Shown: positions 63,010 through 64,000 of the stretch, piece by piece
Numbering within the stretch: the first letter of the stretch is position 1
Layout: every line of letters begins with the position of its first letter
Source: Branchiostoma belcheri
Lineage: Eukaryota; Chordata; Leptocardii; Amphioxiformes; Branchiostomatidae
DNA length: 64,000 nucleotides
Reading direction: 5' to 3'
Assembly (NCBI RefSeq): GCF_001625305.1
Contig: NW_017804242.1
Location: 4,577,134 to 4,641,133, forward strand
Position numbers and translations under genes: made by a program
The notes under the pieces: generated by a model
Told to the model about the DNA's origin: nothing
Seen by the model: the letters and a program-made list of their open reading frames with translations, nothing else
Databases searched by the model: none

Positions 63010-63500
63010 GGTCCACATGCCTTTTTCCGTGAGGAACTGTTAATCGTAGCCAGCCACTTAAATTCCACGTCGTTTGGCCAATTCTGAATTCATTGCAAGG
63101 AGATGGCACGCATGCCCTTTTTTCTTAAACAAGCCTTGCACATTACTGAAAATTGCCCCCCAAAATTGTCACATTGTTTGGCCGATCCTGAATTCATCGT
63201 AAAGTGACTGAAGTGAGAGCCTGCAGGCCCTTTTTTTCTGAAAACGTGTTACTAAGCAGGCCATTCCTGTCTTAGCAATTTGTAGGCCGCTGCCCAAAAT
63301 CATCGTAATCACTAACCCCCGTGAGCGACACTAAAGATTGACCCCAAAATTGTTGCTTTGGGCTTTCATGTTGTTTGGCTGATCCTGAATTCATTGTAAA
63401 GTGAGGGCTTGCATGCCCTTTTTGTCTTCGTAATCGATAGGCAGCCGCCCAAAATCATTCTTAAATTACTACCCCCTCATGCAAGCCCCTCACTTAAAAT
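63010..63500. repeat. Cluster of degraded GAGGGCC MITEs
   Basis: At least three partial copies (CATGCCTTTTTCCGTGAGG, GCCTGCAGGCCCTTTTTTTC, and an inverted pair GAGGGCTTGCATGCCC / CATGCAAGCCCCTC at about 63402-63494) share GTAATCGATAGGCAGCCG-type words with 30060-30266. Confidence 0.6.
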
Positions 63501-64000
63501 TGTCACTTTGGGCCCATTAAGTCTCCACTTTTTTCTGCAAAAAAAACTTAGGTCTTTCCAAGTTAAAAGTAGTTATTTCCCAGTTGTGTTTTTCTAATTT
63601 CTTTGAGTCAACTTCCTGCCAAAAAGTTGGCATAATTGGTATCCCCACCTGGGTAATTAATTGCATTAAAATTTTCCCGCCAAAAAACTTAGTATATGGA
63701 GCACTCTAACCTTGAACTTGTGCCCCCCTCCCCACACTTCACTTCTTCCACAACTCACACAGTATGTTAGTCACACTTTTCCAACACTTTGGACATGTAA
63801 CTTCTCCGAACACGTAGTCACCACACTTTCTCTACCCTAGCACTTAGTTGATCGAGCACAGTTTTTCTGCCACAACAACTTTAGAATAATCCTTCGCTCT
63901 CCTGGTCAGTCAATTGCACTGGTATACTGATGTTTCGAAGCATCAATGTCTCCGGAAAGACATCCCACGGGGAGAGTACACTTAGTGCATTGACCAACCA
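63501..64000. other. Window end, nothing assignable
   Basis: Pyrimidine-rich CACTTTCTCTACC-type sequence. No exon, element end or gene start could be supported. Confidence 0.5.

Overview
This is animal genomic DNA: genes are split by GT/AG introns, spacers are AT-rich, and interspersed repeats are very dense. The encoded WDR31 is chordate-like. The repeat landscape (many short TIR elements, a tRNA-derived SINE, (TG)n and (TCTG)n tracts) and the mix of genes fit a lancelet (Branchiostoma-type cephalochordate). That assignment is inference and could not be tested here.

Layout. (1) 1-38.8 kb, + strand: the C-terminal seven coding exons of a WDR31 orthologue. They join in phase into 233 residues ending at a stop at 37431. 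The intron between the second and third exons is about 30.9 kb. (2) Inside that intron, on the - strand (2509-9672), lies a complete gene for a secreted 677-residue protein. It has a signal peptide, coiled coils and a C-terminal fibrinogen-related domain, built from two coding exons with an exact phase-2 join. (3) The rest of the giant intron (9.7-31.6 kb) is a graveyard of short DNA transposons, many with readable target-site duplications and several nested in one another. (4) 38.8-50 kb: no gene seen; repeats, including a dispersed repeat that carries CCAAT boxes. (5) 50.9-56.9 kb, + strand: a two-coding-exon gene for a 506-residue basic protein that I do not recognise, with a probable non-coding first exon and two upstream ORFs. 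(6) 57.9-62.9 kb, + strand: a possible transcription unit starting at an ATGGCG/YY1-like site. It contains a run of tandemly duplicated exon-like units, each closed by a CAG/GTGAGA-type donor; coding is doubtful beyond a 45-residue ORF.

The genes do not form a visible pathway. WDR31 is an intracellular WD40 protein linked to cilia, the nested gene is secreted and probably binds glycans or receptors, and the third gene is unknown. No CRISPR array, rRNA, tRNA gene or toxin gene was seen.

The most interesting parts are the antisense nested gene with an eroded calcium site, the tandem exon units at 60.4-61.8 kb, the orphan two-exon gene with its uORFs, the 1.9 kb TIR element with unusually long (about 21 bp) flanking direct repeats at 18.9-20.9 kb, a LINE tail caught inside a MITE with both sets of target duplications intact, and foldback families whose ends are conserved while the interiors differ.
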